NCBI GenBank assembly: GCA_029935255.1
Contig: JAOZKS010000029.1
Location: 3,548-14,252, forward strand
Direction of reading: 5' to 3'
DNA from: Pontiella sp.
GTDB taxonomy: Bacteria > Verrucomicrobiota > Kiritimatiellia > Kiritimatiellales > Pontiellaceae
Length of the DNA stretch: 10,705 nucleotides
Below the pieces are notes generated by a model, which searched no databases, was not told the DNA's origin, and saw only the letters and a program-made list of their open reading frames with translations. Each line of letters begins with the position of its first letter. Positions within the stretch are counted from its first letter, which is position 1. Shown in pieces: positions 1-6,488 of the stretch. Made by a program: the position numbers and the translations under genes.

Positions 1-377
1 TCTTCACCACGGGAGCCTTCAAAGTGCTCATATCGCACCGGAAAACATCGGATATGGCGCGGGGCCATTATACGGCAATCAATATCGCCAAAAACCGCAT
101 GGAGCTTGTTCGGACGTTCGATTTTGGGCAGGTGGATGATTTTCTTGAAAACAATGTGATCGTGAATGCCAGTGGCGTACCGAGCACCGAAGGGAACTAC
201 CGGAGAAGCACAGAGGTCAGCACTGTGAGCGGCAATCTTCTGGAACTGGTGGTAACCGTCGACATCCGCAATCAGAAGACTTTGATCTTCAATCTGGCAA
301 ACGAACAACTAAAGACCTATTTCGCTTATTATCTACCCCCTGGCGGAGGAACCGCGCCCCCTCCTCCCAGCCCATAG
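1..377 (+). CDS. PilV-like minor pilin (5'-partial)
   Basis: The reading frame is open from the window edge, so the GTG at 24 is unlikely to be the true start and the N-terminal prepilin leader lies outside the window. The visible part begins FTTGAFKVLISHRKTSDMAR and runs through GHYTAINIAKNRMEL, the pattern seen just after the transmembrane helix in PilV/GspI-type minor pilins, where a conserved A..lA..r.E stretch follows the hydrophobic helix. A beta-rich globular part follows, with repeated hydrophobic strands (for example LLELVVTVDIRNQKTLIFNLA), and the protein ends in a Pro/Gly-rich tail (PPGGGTAPPPPSP). Only 13 nt separate its stop from the next pilin gene, so the two are probably co-transcribed. 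Its presumed role is a membrane-anchored minor subunit priming or capping a type IV pilus or type II secretion pseudopilus. The family call rests on pattern and context because the diagnostic leader is missing. Confidence 0.6.
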   Translation, partial: FTTGAFKVLISHRKTSDMARGHYTAINIAKNRMELVRTFDFGQVDDFLENNVIVNASGVPSTEGNYRRSTEVSTVSGNLLELVVTVDIRNQKTLIFNLANEQLKTYFAYYLPPGGGTAPPPPSP

Positions 378-390
378 ATCGGATTTAAAA

Positions 391-2394
391 ATGAACCTAA
401 AGCTAAAAAAAGGATTTACATTGGTTGAAGTCATGGCGTCCGTCACCTTGCTCGTCATGGCGATGGGGCTGGCGTTAAGCGGTTATATGTTTTCGCTAAA
501 AAATGTAAATCAGGCCGATGTACAGAACGAATTGGATATGGACGTCCAACTCACCATGGAACGGTTGAAAAAGGATCTGCGCCTTTCCTCGCTCGATGCC
601 ATGTTCTACTTCCCCTCCGGAGCCGGCCCCTATAAAGCCCTCAGCTTTCCTCTTGCAGAGGACAGCGATGGGGATGGAATTCTGGAAACCGATGCCATTG
701 GGAAGATCCTTTGGGATGAAACGGTGATCTATCATATTCGCCCGACCACCCCCAACCAGCTGGTTAAAACCACCTTTAAACCGCGCGACAATTCACTCAG
801 CGATGCCCAACGTCAGGCACAGCTCGAAAGTGTGGTGAAGTATGGCCACGGGAGTTCCACCTACAACAGTCAGAATGCAACATCCAAGATGATCTTCGAA
901 AACCTGCTCGAATGGGAAATCAACCCCAAGTCAGGTCGGTTCGATGCCTATTCCCCCGCCCTCACACGCGATAGTTCCAGCCTCGGTTATATCCTGCTCG
1001 ATCCAGGCGAACATAAGTTCACCTTCAAGGTAATCGATAAAAACAGGAATAGTGGAGGATATAAAATAGGGCTCGACCAACTCTTTGTTTCCCCCTCCTA
1101 CAGCGAGCGGGAAGCGGAAGCCCAACTCCCCGCAACGGCGCAGTCCGGCGCGACAGCCATTAGCCGATACATGCCTGTAGGTTCCTGGAAAGGCAACCAT
1201 CATCTCGTTTTTCCAGCCACCTCCGTCGGCAATAGCTTTACCCTGACGCTCAATAACGACCAATGGGAAGAAACCAACTTTGGAGCGCTCGGTTATGCAG
1301 CGGAGGACACCGAATTTATCTTTGACGAGACGCTAACCCCAAAGGATAACATCGTCCAACTACGCGGAAACGACATCACATGGGAGGCTTCAGAACAGAC
1401 TGGATCGCTGATAGGAACGTCTATTTCGAACACAACCCTCAAAGGCACAACGGTGGCCGTTCACATTAACGGGGCCGAGTTGCTCACAAATGGAAACTGG
1501 ACGGTATACAACGGAAAGAAATGCAAACTAACCTTTCAGGCGAACGCAACCGGTCGCTTGCAAGTGAAGAATGTGTACATCGGAAAAACCACATCCACCG
1601 AAAAAACGGTCTTTTCGCTCGATGGAGCCCCGAAAAACGCCAGATTTTCAGGATCATCAGAGTCCGGTATCATGATGGCCGGAGCGACGGAAACCTCGGA
1701 TTGGATCGATTTTGAAATTAACACCACCAACAATTATATCGTCGTATTCAAAATCAAGGATGATTCAGACAAATGCTTTCCCATGGCATGGGAAAACCAA
1801 TACTCGCCGAATGATTGTGTCGTTGCCGGAAATCCAACCAATCATATTATCGGGTTGAAATCCATTACGGCCAGCTATCCCGAAAGCGGAACCTACACCT
1901 CGCAAATCTTCGACACCCACCTTTCAAAGCCCAGATACGGCGATCTCTCATGGAATGCTCAGTCGCCCCCGGGCACGGCACTTTCATTCAAGGTAAGAAC
2001 GGGAAGCAATCCCGACCTCTCCGATGCAACGAACTGGGAATCTACTTCCGCTTCATCCGTAAATCCCCGCTCCGTTGGAGCCTCCTATAAACGGTATATC
2101 CAGTTCCAGACGTTGCTGCAGTCCAATCCGGGTGCGGACTATACAACAACCCCGAAACTAAAGGACATCACCATCGATTGGGGTGGAGAACGCCAGTTGG
2201 TCGACATTGGTGGAATTTTTACCAAAGGCCCCGATTACGGCATGTTTGAAATTCAGGTGGATGGCAATCCATTACGCTCAGCCCTTATCGTCGATTTGGA
2301 AATTTATGATGAAATACTAACAATGGATCATGAATCTCTGAAGGTCACCTCATCCCTGAAAATAGAGTTAACCCCTAGAAATAGCGGGAAGTAG
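391..2394 (+). CDS. Large PilW/GspJ-like minor pilin with C-terminal beta-sandwich-like module
   Basis: The N-terminus is a class III prepilin signal: a basic leader MNLKLKKG, cleavage before Phe9, Glu13 at mature position +5, and a hydrophobic helix to about residue 34. Prepilin peptidase would cleave and methylate it, and the helix would anchor it in the inner membrane or fibre core. Residues 40-70 (NELDMDVQLTMERLKKDLR) match the helix region of PilW/GspJ proteins. An acidic DSDGDGILETD stretch at 91-101 resembles a calcium-binding loop. At 667 residues it is about three times the usual length. Residues about 490-600 (SGTYTSQIFDT, then FKVRTGSNPDLSDATNW, then TPKLKDITIDW) look like the beta-sandwich appended to many secreted bacterial proteins. 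The extreme C-terminus (DYGMFEIQVDG to LTPRNSGK) looks like a pilin tail again, so the extra material seems inserted rather than simply added. The ribosome site is weak (ATCGGA). The gene lies in a tight operon between PilV-like and PilX-like genes. Confidence 0.82.
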   Translation: MNLKLKKGFTLVEVMASVTLLVMAMGLALSGYMFSLKNVNQADVQNELDMDVQLTMERLKKDLRLSSLDAMFYFPSGAGPYKALSFPLAEDSDGDGILETDAIGKILWDETVIYHIRPTTPNQLVKTTFKPRDNSLSDAQRQAQLESVVKYGHGSSTYNSQNATSKMIFENLLEWEINPKSGRFDAYSPALTRDSSSLGYILLDPGEHKFTFKVIDKNRNSGGYKIGLDQLFVSPSYSEREAEAQLPATAQSGATAISRYMPVGSWKGNHHLVFPATSVGNSFTLTLNNDQWEETNFGALGYAAEDTEFIFDETLTPKDNIVQLRGNDITWEASEQTGSLIGTSISNTTLKGTTVAVHINGAELLTNGNWTVYNGKKCKLTFQANATGRLQVKNVYIGKTTSTEKTVFSLDGAPKNARFSGSSESGIMMAGATETSDWIDFEINTTNNYIVVFKIKDDSDKCFPMAWENQYSPNDCVVAGNPTNHIIGLKSITASYPESGTYTSQIFDTHLSKPRYGDLSWNAQSPPGTALSFKVRTGSNPDLSDATNWESTSASSVNPRSVGASYKRYIQFQTLLQSNPGADYTTTPKLKDITIDWGGERQLVDIGGIFTKGPDYGMFEIQVDGNPLRSALIVDLEIYDEILTMDHESLKVTSSLKIELTPRNSGK

Positions 2395-2397
2395 AAT

Positions 2398-2404
2398 AAA
2401 GGAG
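2398..2404 (+). promoter_or_regulatory. Ribosome binding site of the PilX-like gene
   Basis: AAAGGAG lies 9 nt before the ATG at 2414 and just after the stop of the PilW-like gene, so this cistron has its own strong translation signal within the operon. Confidence 0.7.
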
Positions 2405-2413
2405 CAACAAGCC

Positions 2414-3577
2414 ATGAAAAATGTACTGCGCCATAAAGAAGGTTTTGCACTGTTTTCAGTGCTATTCATCATTGCGATCCTTTCAGTCATGCTCGGAATG
2501 TTGGCCAAAATGGGAGGACAACGGGCTTTCACAGCCAAGCAATTGACCCATCAGGTGAAGGCACTGGCCTACGCCGAGGCTGGGATTGACTATGCCTATT
2601 CCATTCTATCGCTCGACTTTGAGCAGCGGAACAACTCTTCTTTATCCACAGAAACCAGCTATGGCGACGGAAGCTTTGCCTTAACCATAACTTCGGTCAG
2701 CAATAATTACGCAATTATCAACTCGATCGGGAAATCCGGTCAAGCAACCCGCACGGTCGAGATTCTGGTAGACGACGAGACTGCAGGAAGTGGCGGCAGC
2801 ACCCCTGCCACCGATTATTCCGGCATGGAAGGCTTTAACTATGCCGTATTAAGTGGCGGCACGTTTAACTTTCGCGGAGGAGGAACCGTCACCGGTTTAA
2901 AAATGCATTCCAACAGTGCCATTGATATCCGTGGCGATGCAGGTTCAAATATCGATATTTCTTCCTCATCGGAAATTTCGACCGGAAACGTGACGGTTAA
3001 CGGCTCCTTGAGCGCACCTGCTCTGAGCCTCCACAAAAAAGCAAATATTACGGGAGGAACCACAACGACATCGGTTCCTCCCGTACCGGTTCCGGACATC
3101 GACTTGACCCCGTATTTCAACTGGGCAAAGCAGCATGGAGAGGTACACACAGGCTTCTCCATCAGCTCATCCTACACTCCTGCTGGCGGCATTCTATGGG
3201 TCGATGGCGATGTCTCGATCTCCGGTGGACCCGGAACCGTTATTAACGGCTCGATCATTGCCACCGGAAATATACATATTAGCGGACAGGTCCAAATCAA
3301 ACCCACCACAACCGTATTTGCAATGGCCTCGCGCAACGGCGATATTACCAACACATCGAGCGAAAGACTCACCGGACTGATCTATGCCAAAGCCGGAAAC
3401 TATTCCCAAACCGCCAATGGGCAATTGTACGGCCAACTGATCATTAACGGAACCATCAAGAAAGGCGGAAGCTCGGATATCATCAACTACGTGAGAAGCG
3501 TTCCAACACCGCCAGGCGGCCCCGGAAGCTCACCCCCCACCAAGGAATGGCCCGTAGTTGCCGCTTGGCAGAAATAA
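2414..3577 (+). CDS. PilX/GspK-like minor pilin with beta-helix-like body
   Basis: The N-terminus MKNVLRHKEG is followed by FALFSVLFIIAILSVMLGML, a prepilin leader and transmembrane helix with cleavage expected before Phe11. Mature position +5 is Ser rather than Glu, as in GspK-type tip subunits. After the helix, QLTHQVKALAYAEAGIDYAYSIL matches the PilX/GspK post-helix signature (A..aeaGi..a). From about residue 140 the chain becomes rich in Gly, Ser, Thr and Asn, with short recurring strands such as GGTVTGLKMHSNSAIDIRG, VSISGGPGTVINGSIIATG and GQLYGQLIINGTI, suggesting a right-handed beta-helix like polymer-forming or bactofilin-like domains. A Pro-rich linker (PTPPGGPGSSPP) precedes a terminal WPVVAAWQK. 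A good AAAGGAG sits at 2398-2404, 9 nt before the ATG, supporting this start. It is the last gene of the operon, followed by a strong terminator. The pilin class is well supported; the fold of the body is inferred from pattern. Confidence 0.8.
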   Translation: MKNVLRHKEGFALFSVLFIIAILSVMLGMLAKMGGQRAFTAKQLTHQVKALAYAEAGIDYAYSILSLDFEQRNNSSLSTETSYGDGSFALTITSVSNNYAIINSIGKSGQATRTVEILVDDETAGSGGSTPATDYSGMEGFNYAVLSGGTFNFRGGGTVTGLKMHSNSAIDIRGDAGSNIDISSSSEISTGNVTVNGSLSAPALSLHKKANITGGTTTTSVPPVPVPDIDLTPYFNWAKQHGEVHTGFSISSSYTPAGGILWVDGDVSISGGPGTVINGSIIATGNIHISGQVQIKPTTTVFAMASRNGDITNTSSERLTGLIYAKAGNYSQTANGQLYGQLIINGTIKKGGSSDIINYVRSVPTPPGGPGSSPPTKEWPVVAAWQK

Positions 3578-3613
3578 CGATTTCCAGGTTTCCTCCCAAA
3601 CCTGCAAAACACA

Positions 3614-3654
3614 TACGGCCCGGTTTCTTCTCCAGAAGCCGGGCCGTACCTTTT
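3614..3654 (+). terminator. Rho-independent terminator of the minor-pilin operon
   Basis: A 14-bp stem (3614-3627 TACGGCCCGGTTTC with 3635-3648 GAAGCCGGGCCGTA, one G.T wobble) encloses a 7-nt loop and is followed by CCTTTT. It starts 37 bases after the stop codon of the PilX-like gene. On the opposite strand the same stem is followed by TGTGTTTTG, so it may also stop transcripts from the convergent pilin gene at 4025-4486. Confidence 0.88.
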
Positions 3655-3722
3655 CAATGATAGAGAGGAAAGGAACGACGATTCAAATTCGGTGATCACT
3701 TCACGAATATAATGCGTTCCGT

Positions 3723-3751
3723 CTGGAGGGCGACGCTCCGTCGGAGCCCAG
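3723..3751. repeat. REP-like GC-rich hairpin
   Basis: CTGG at 3723 pairs with CCAG at 3748. Inside lies GCTCCG-T-CGGAGC (3735-3747), a perfect 6+6 palindrome around one base. Alternative pairing GGGC-GAC / GTC-GCCC around GCTCC is also possible. There is no T-run after it, so it is not an intrinsic terminator. Its form and its intergenic position between convergent genes are typical of repetitive extragenic palindromes. Whether it recurs in the genome cannot be seen from one window. Confidence 0.45.
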
Positions 3752-3788
3752 AAAAACTTGCGACGGGATAAAGTACGAAAATAAAACA

Positions 3789-3813
3789 AGCGGGGTATCA
3801 AGTTGACGCAAGT
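3789..3813 (+). repeat. Left arm of 25-bp inverted repeat
   Basis: This arm is complementary to 3975-3999 over 24 of 25 positions, with the single mismatch exactly at its centre (3801). A match of this length is very unlikely by chance in a 10.7-kb window. Confidence 0.9.
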
Positions 3814-3974
3814 TTAGGTTTGATCACCCCAAGATGTTGTGGCTCCTGCTTACTATTTCTTTATAAGTAGATGGGGCGGATGCGGCGGCCTGCTGGTATA
3901 AGGCGGTGAAACTAATCAATGCCTGCAACTGGATGGAGGGCGTTTTGCATGCCCAAAATCTATATGCAGGGGTC

Positions 3975-3999
3975 ACTTGCGTCAACGTGATACCCCGCT
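3975..3999 (-). repeat. Right arm of 25-bp inverted repeat
   Basis: This is the reverse complement of 3789-3813 except at the central base (3987). It begins ACTTGCGTCAAC and ends GATACCCCGCT. Confidence 0.9.
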
Positions 4000-4024
4000 A
4001 CGGAAATTATGGGTTGAGACTGAA

Positions 4025-4486
4025 TCAATCGTCCAGCAAGATGTAGATATCATCGCTGTCGTAAAGATTCTTTCCCTTTCCATTGGGTCCGAACGAACCC
4101 ACTACAACATGGTTAACCCCAGCAATACGGTAGTCAGGATCAAAAAAATAGTTGTTCCCCCATGCATCCTTTATTTCCCCATCATAGTAGGGACCCTTCC
4201 ACTCGTTATAATTTCCATCTGTGCCCAACAGACCACACATATCTACAGAAATGTCCCACATTTCCGTGCTTCCGCCCGCCGCCCGCGATTGCCCATTGGG
4301 CCATTTCCCAGTATCCCATGCCAGTTGCAATGCCGCTACCGATATCATTTCAAGCTCAATATGGGCCTGCTTGATACGTGACGACTCAGAACTCTTGCGA
4401 ACGGCCAAAGTTCCAAGAGTCGCAAGGATGCCAACAACGCCCACAACCATCATGATTTCAATCAGTGTAAATCCATTCTTCTTCAT
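4025..4486 (-). CDS. GspG/PilE-type major-like pilin
   Basis: The protein starts MKKNG and is cleaved before FTLIEIMMVVGVVGILATLGTLAV, a textbook class III prepilin signal with Glu at +5 and a long N-terminal helix. The 153-residue length fits a major pseudopilin. The C-terminal half has the GspG-like pattern: WKGPYYDGEIKDAWGNNYFFDPDY, then VVVGSFGPNGKGKNLYDSDDIYIL, where the acidic loop corresponds to the calcium-binding region known in GspG. It probably polymerises into a type IV pilus or type II secretion pseudopilus. The frame stays open to an ATG at 4519, and another ATG lies at 4492, but GAGAGG at 4494-4499 is only 1 nt from the 4492 ATG and 7 nt from the ATG at 4486, which also gives the normal short leader. 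It is transcribed toward the minor-pilin operon and divergently from the kinase-like gene, behind a sigma-54-like site. Confidence 0.88.
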   Translation of the reverse strand: MKKNGFTLIEIMMVVGVVGILATLGTLAVRKSSESSRIKQAHIELEMISVAALQLAWDTGKWPNGQSRAAGGSTEMWDISVDMCGLLGTDGNYNEWKGPYYDGEIKDAWGNNYFFDPDYRIAGVNHVVVGSFGPNGKGKNLYDSDDIYILLDD

Positions 4487-4493
4487 TCGCATA

Positions 4494-4499
4494 CCTCTC
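4494..4499 (-). promoter_or_regulatory. Ribosome binding site deciding the pilin start
   Basis: GAGAGG on the minus strand is 7 nt before the ATG ending at 4486 and overlaps the spacing needed for the upstream ATGs (4492 and 4519). It therefore favours the start that gives the short MKKNG leader. Confidence 0.6.
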
Positions 4500-4571
4500 G
4501 GAGTGTCAAAAATATCCATAATCAGTCATATCCCAATCATCCTATTACCTGCTTATGTCTACTCGATATAA

Positions 4572-4587
4572 AGCATATCCAATGCCA
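4572..4587 (-). promoter_or_regulatory. Candidate sigma-54 promoter for the pilin gene
   Basis: On the minus strand TGGCATTGGATATGCT matches 10 of 13 informative positions of the sigma-54 consensus TGGCACGRNNNTTGCW and keeps the essential GG and GC exactly ten bases apart. Transcription would begin near 4561, about 75 nt before the chosen ATG. Sigma-54 control of pilin genes by PilS/PilR-like systems is well established, which makes the position plausible. Confidence 0.5.
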
Positions 4588-4711
4588 TAACAGGATTATC
4601 CCGGAAGAAAAGACCATGTATCCCCTTTTTTACACAAAAATCACTTTTCTTAGAGCCCCAAACAAGCTCCTTCCAAAAGAACGGCCTGAAATCAAAACTT
4701 CGCCTGCAATA

Positions 4712-4727
4712 CGGCACGGTTATTGCT
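4712..4727 (+). promoter_or_regulatory. Candidate sigma-54 promoter for the kinase-like gene
   Basis: CGGCACGGTTATTGCT differs from the consensus TGGCACGRNNNTTGCW only at the first base. The GG (4713-4714) and GC (4725-4726) have the canonical ten-base separation. The predicted start is near 4738, giving a short A/T-rich leader of about 38 nt before the ATG at 4776. Confidence 0.72.
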
Positions 4728-4775
4728 CTAAATCACCCAATTATTTTTAAATTAAAAACGAGCTCAAAAAATACT

Positions 4776-6440
4776 ATGCAGGCCCAAGAGAAAAACACGA
4801 AAAAGGCATTCCAAACCATTGAGGACAAGGCTTTGCTGGCGGCCCTGAACGCCCTCGGTCGATCCATCAACATCATTTCCACCTACGGCACCCAGCACCC
4901 CGCCTTCAAGCAGGCCACCGCCGCCGCTATGATTTCCATGCAAACGCTATTCATTGATCGCAAGAAAATCAACATCGGAGCCTACAATGGAGTGATGACC
5001 GTTGATGATGTCACCATCGATGCCGCAGGTACCCTTCTAAAATCTCTGGAACGCCGCCTTGTCCGATTGCATATCACCAGCCTGCGCATCTCCCGGGGAA
5101 TCTCGGAAGAGGAGCTCAATAAGCTGGCAGAACTATTGGCCACTAACGAGATTGAAGATTTCAATTCCGGAATGAGCCAGTCAGGACTCGCGCATATCGT
5201 ATCCGAGGATACTCAGTTCCAAGTCGTGCGCGAGGGTCAAACGGTGGCCAACGAAGGGGATCTTGCCGGTGCGGGGGGAAATGGGTTCGTTGTCCTCGAC
5301 GACGGCCTCTCCGAAGCGGAAACCGATGAAGATGGATCCCGTGGCGATCCTTCCGTGCATGTCGAACAGATCGTCGCTTTTCTCCAAGGTGATCTGGATG
5401 TCGAAGATGGAAATATTTCAGAGGAACTCACGGAACTCGCATCGGACCCCGCTCGGCTCGGGCAAATGATCATGGAGTCCGTCGCCATACGTCAATCCGC
5501 CTCCGAGCTCTCAGGAGAATCCTTGAGTGACGTCGTGTTGGGCTGTCTGCGAAGAACCTATAGCGGATTGAGAAAACAACCTGCTTTCCAAACTTCGGAA
5601 GGCAAGGCCGATCTACAGAAAGCCCTCTTGCTGCTCGAAGAAAGCATGCTCGAAAAAATGCGCAATATTGCCGGAGAGTCTGACCCCGAAATCGACCGGA
5701 AAATTGTACAAGCCATTCGTGAGATGGATGAAAACCTAGGGTTTGAACTTGCGGCAACCCAATATATGGGGCATCGAGATGCCATCGAAGAAAACAAACA
5801 GAAGATGCAGGACTACGTACACGCCAACGGAGAGAATCGCGCCGAAGATCTTATCTCAAACACCGACTTCCCTGTATCTGAATGGCATCGCATCGTCGTG
5901 AATAGCGAAAGAACCAGACCCGAATCTGGAGAAACACCACCTATTGCGGAAGGGCTCAACACGCTGGCCACGGTATTCGAAAAACTCGAATCTCTAATGA
6001 AATCGGATGAAACCGATGGAAGGCAAGTGAAAGATCTACTTGGCCTGGCCAATGACAACCTCGACGACACCCTCTGCTCAACCCGGGAAAAACTGGGGGT
6101 TCTCTCAAAGCAACTCGACGACACCGGCACCATCGGAGGGCACGGAAAAGAAATGTCCCGCAAGGAACTTCTCTCCAGCATTGCCGAAATATCGCAGGAG
6201 CTCATGCAACCGCTAACCGCCATTAGCGCATCGCTCGAAATGATGGTTGGCGGATACGTCGGGGAGCTCAACGACGAGCAACACTCCATGCTCAGCATAG
6301 CCAACAACAGCGGCGAACACCTGACCTTCCTCATGAAAGAGCTGATTGAGATCGTAGGGTGCCCCACCAATAAAGGGGTCGACGACCGGTTCCACACCAC
6401 CAGCGAACAAGTTATTCTGATGGAGAAAAGAGCTGGGTAG
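4776..6440 (+). CDS. HisKA-like protein with degenerate H-box and no ATPase domain
   Basis: Residues about 25-150 (ALNALGRSINIISTYGTQHPAFKQ, then GVMTVDDVTID, LLKSLERRLVRLHITSLRISRGISEEELNKLAELL) resemble an N-terminal module seen in front of signalling domains in several Gram-negative phyla. An acidic linker (about 150-190) and helical stretches follow. Residues about 463-520 align to a HisKA dimerisation domain: ISQELMQPLTAI, then GELNDEQHSMLSIANNSGEHLTFLMKELIEI. In true kinases the box reads S-H-E-L-R-x-P-L; here the phospho-accepting His is Gln474 (CAG, 6195-6197). The protein ends about 35 residues after the HisKA region and no HATPase domain is encoded downstream. It is therefore probably a scaffold or regulator forming helical dimers rather than an active kinase. 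There is no membrane segment, so it is likely cytoplasmic. The Shine-Dalgarno sequence is weak. It has its own sigma-54-like promoter and is divergent from a pilin gene. Confidence 0.75.
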   Translation: MQAQEKNTKKAFQTIEDKALLAALNALGRSINIISTYGTQHPAFKQATAAAMISMQTLFIDRKKINIGAYNGVMTVDDVTIDAAGTLLKSLERRLVRLHITSLRISRGISEEELNKLAELLATNEIEDFNSGMSQSGLAHIVSEDTQFQVVREGQTVANEGDLAGAGGNGFVVLDDGLSEAETDEDGSRGDPSVHVEQIVAFLQGDLDVEDGNISEELTELASDPARLGQMIMESVAIRQSASELSGESLSDVVLGCLRRTYSGLRKQPAFQTSEGKADLQKALLLLEESMLEKMRNIAGESDPEIDRKIVQAIREMDENLGFELAATQYMGHRDAIEENKQKMQDYVHANGENRAEDLISNTDFPVSEWHRIVVNSERTRPESGETPPIAEGLNTLATVFEKLESLMKSDETDGRQVKDLLGLANDNLDDTLCSTREKLGVLSKQLDDTGTIGGHGKEMSRKELLSSIAEISQELMQPLTAISASLEMMVGGYVGELNDEQHSMLSIANNSGEHLTFLMKELIEIVGCPTNKGVDDRFHTTSEQVILMEKRAG

Positions 6441-6457
6441 GTCCCCACCCCCTACCC
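6424..6457 (-). terminator. Possible terminator of ilvBH
   Basis: GGGTAGG (6435-6441) pairs with CCTACCC (6451-6457) around a 9-nt loop. Read on the minus strand, the stem is followed by AGCTCTTTTCT, a modest T-run. On the plus strand no T-run follows. The stem overlaps the last codons and stop of the kinase-like gene. The stem is short and the T-run displaced, so the call is tentative. Confidence 0.4.
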
Positions 6458-6488
6458 GCACTCAAATTCAGTCGTATTAGGGGGATAA

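Larger units (their letters stand above)
3789..3999. mobile_element. 211-bp inverted-repeat-bounded element, MITE-like or IS remnant
   Basis: The ends are 25-bp inverted repeats: 3789-3813 (AGCGGGGTATCA-A-GTTGACGCAAGT) and 3975-3999, whose reverse complement differs only at the central base (C for A). The 161 bp between them hold no convincing gene; each frame is short or broken. An intact transposase is absent, so if this is a transposable element it is non-autonomous or a deletion remnant. I could not see a convincing target-site duplication: the left flank is AAATAAAACA and the right flank ACGGAAATTA. It sits between convergent genes, a neutral landing place. Alternatives are a cruciform or binding-site pair, or a transcript hairpin with a long loop. 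Confidence 0.45.
3578..4024. other. Intergenic region between convergent pilin genes
   Basis: This 447-bp stretch has no credible gene. It holds the operon terminator (3614-3654), the REP-like hairpin (3723-3751) and the inverted-repeat element (3789-3999). Frames running across it are antisense extensions or lack a start, ribosome site and protein-like composition. Confidence 0.7.
4520..4775. other. Divergent regulatory spacer with two sigma-54-type sites
   Basis: These 256 bp separate the pilin (minus) from the kinase-like gene (plus) and contain no gene. Two -24/-12-type elements face outward, with about 124 bp between them. That is enough room for activator binding, although no clear activator palindrome is visible; GAGC and GCTC nine bases apart near 4655-4672 is the only weak candidate. 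The stretch just before 4776 is very A/T-rich. Confidence 0.5.

Noticed and set aside
3814..3974. Degraded transposase gene between the inverted repeats
   Set aside because: The best minus-strand frame is about 55 codons with no recognisable motif, and the plus frame is broken by a stop. There is not enough to call a pseudogene.
3789..3999. Integron attC site or CRISPR-like unit
   Set aside because: The arms lack the GTTRRRY / RYYYAAC core arrangement of attC, and there is only one inverted pair, with no regular direct repeats or spacers.
3977..4381. 134-codon plus-strand frame across the right inverted-repeat arm and the pilin gene
   Set aside because: It is mostly antisense to the GspG-like pilin, and its composition is not protein-like for any known family.
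4484..4519. Upstream start for the pilin (ATG at 4519)
   Set aside because: It would give an unusual 16-residue leader and ignores the GAGAGG positioned for the ATG ending at 4486.
5813..6448. 211-codon minus-strand frame inside the kinase-like gene
   Set aside because: It is Ser/Arg-rich, antisense to a gene with recognisable HisKA similarity, and has no ribosome site of note.
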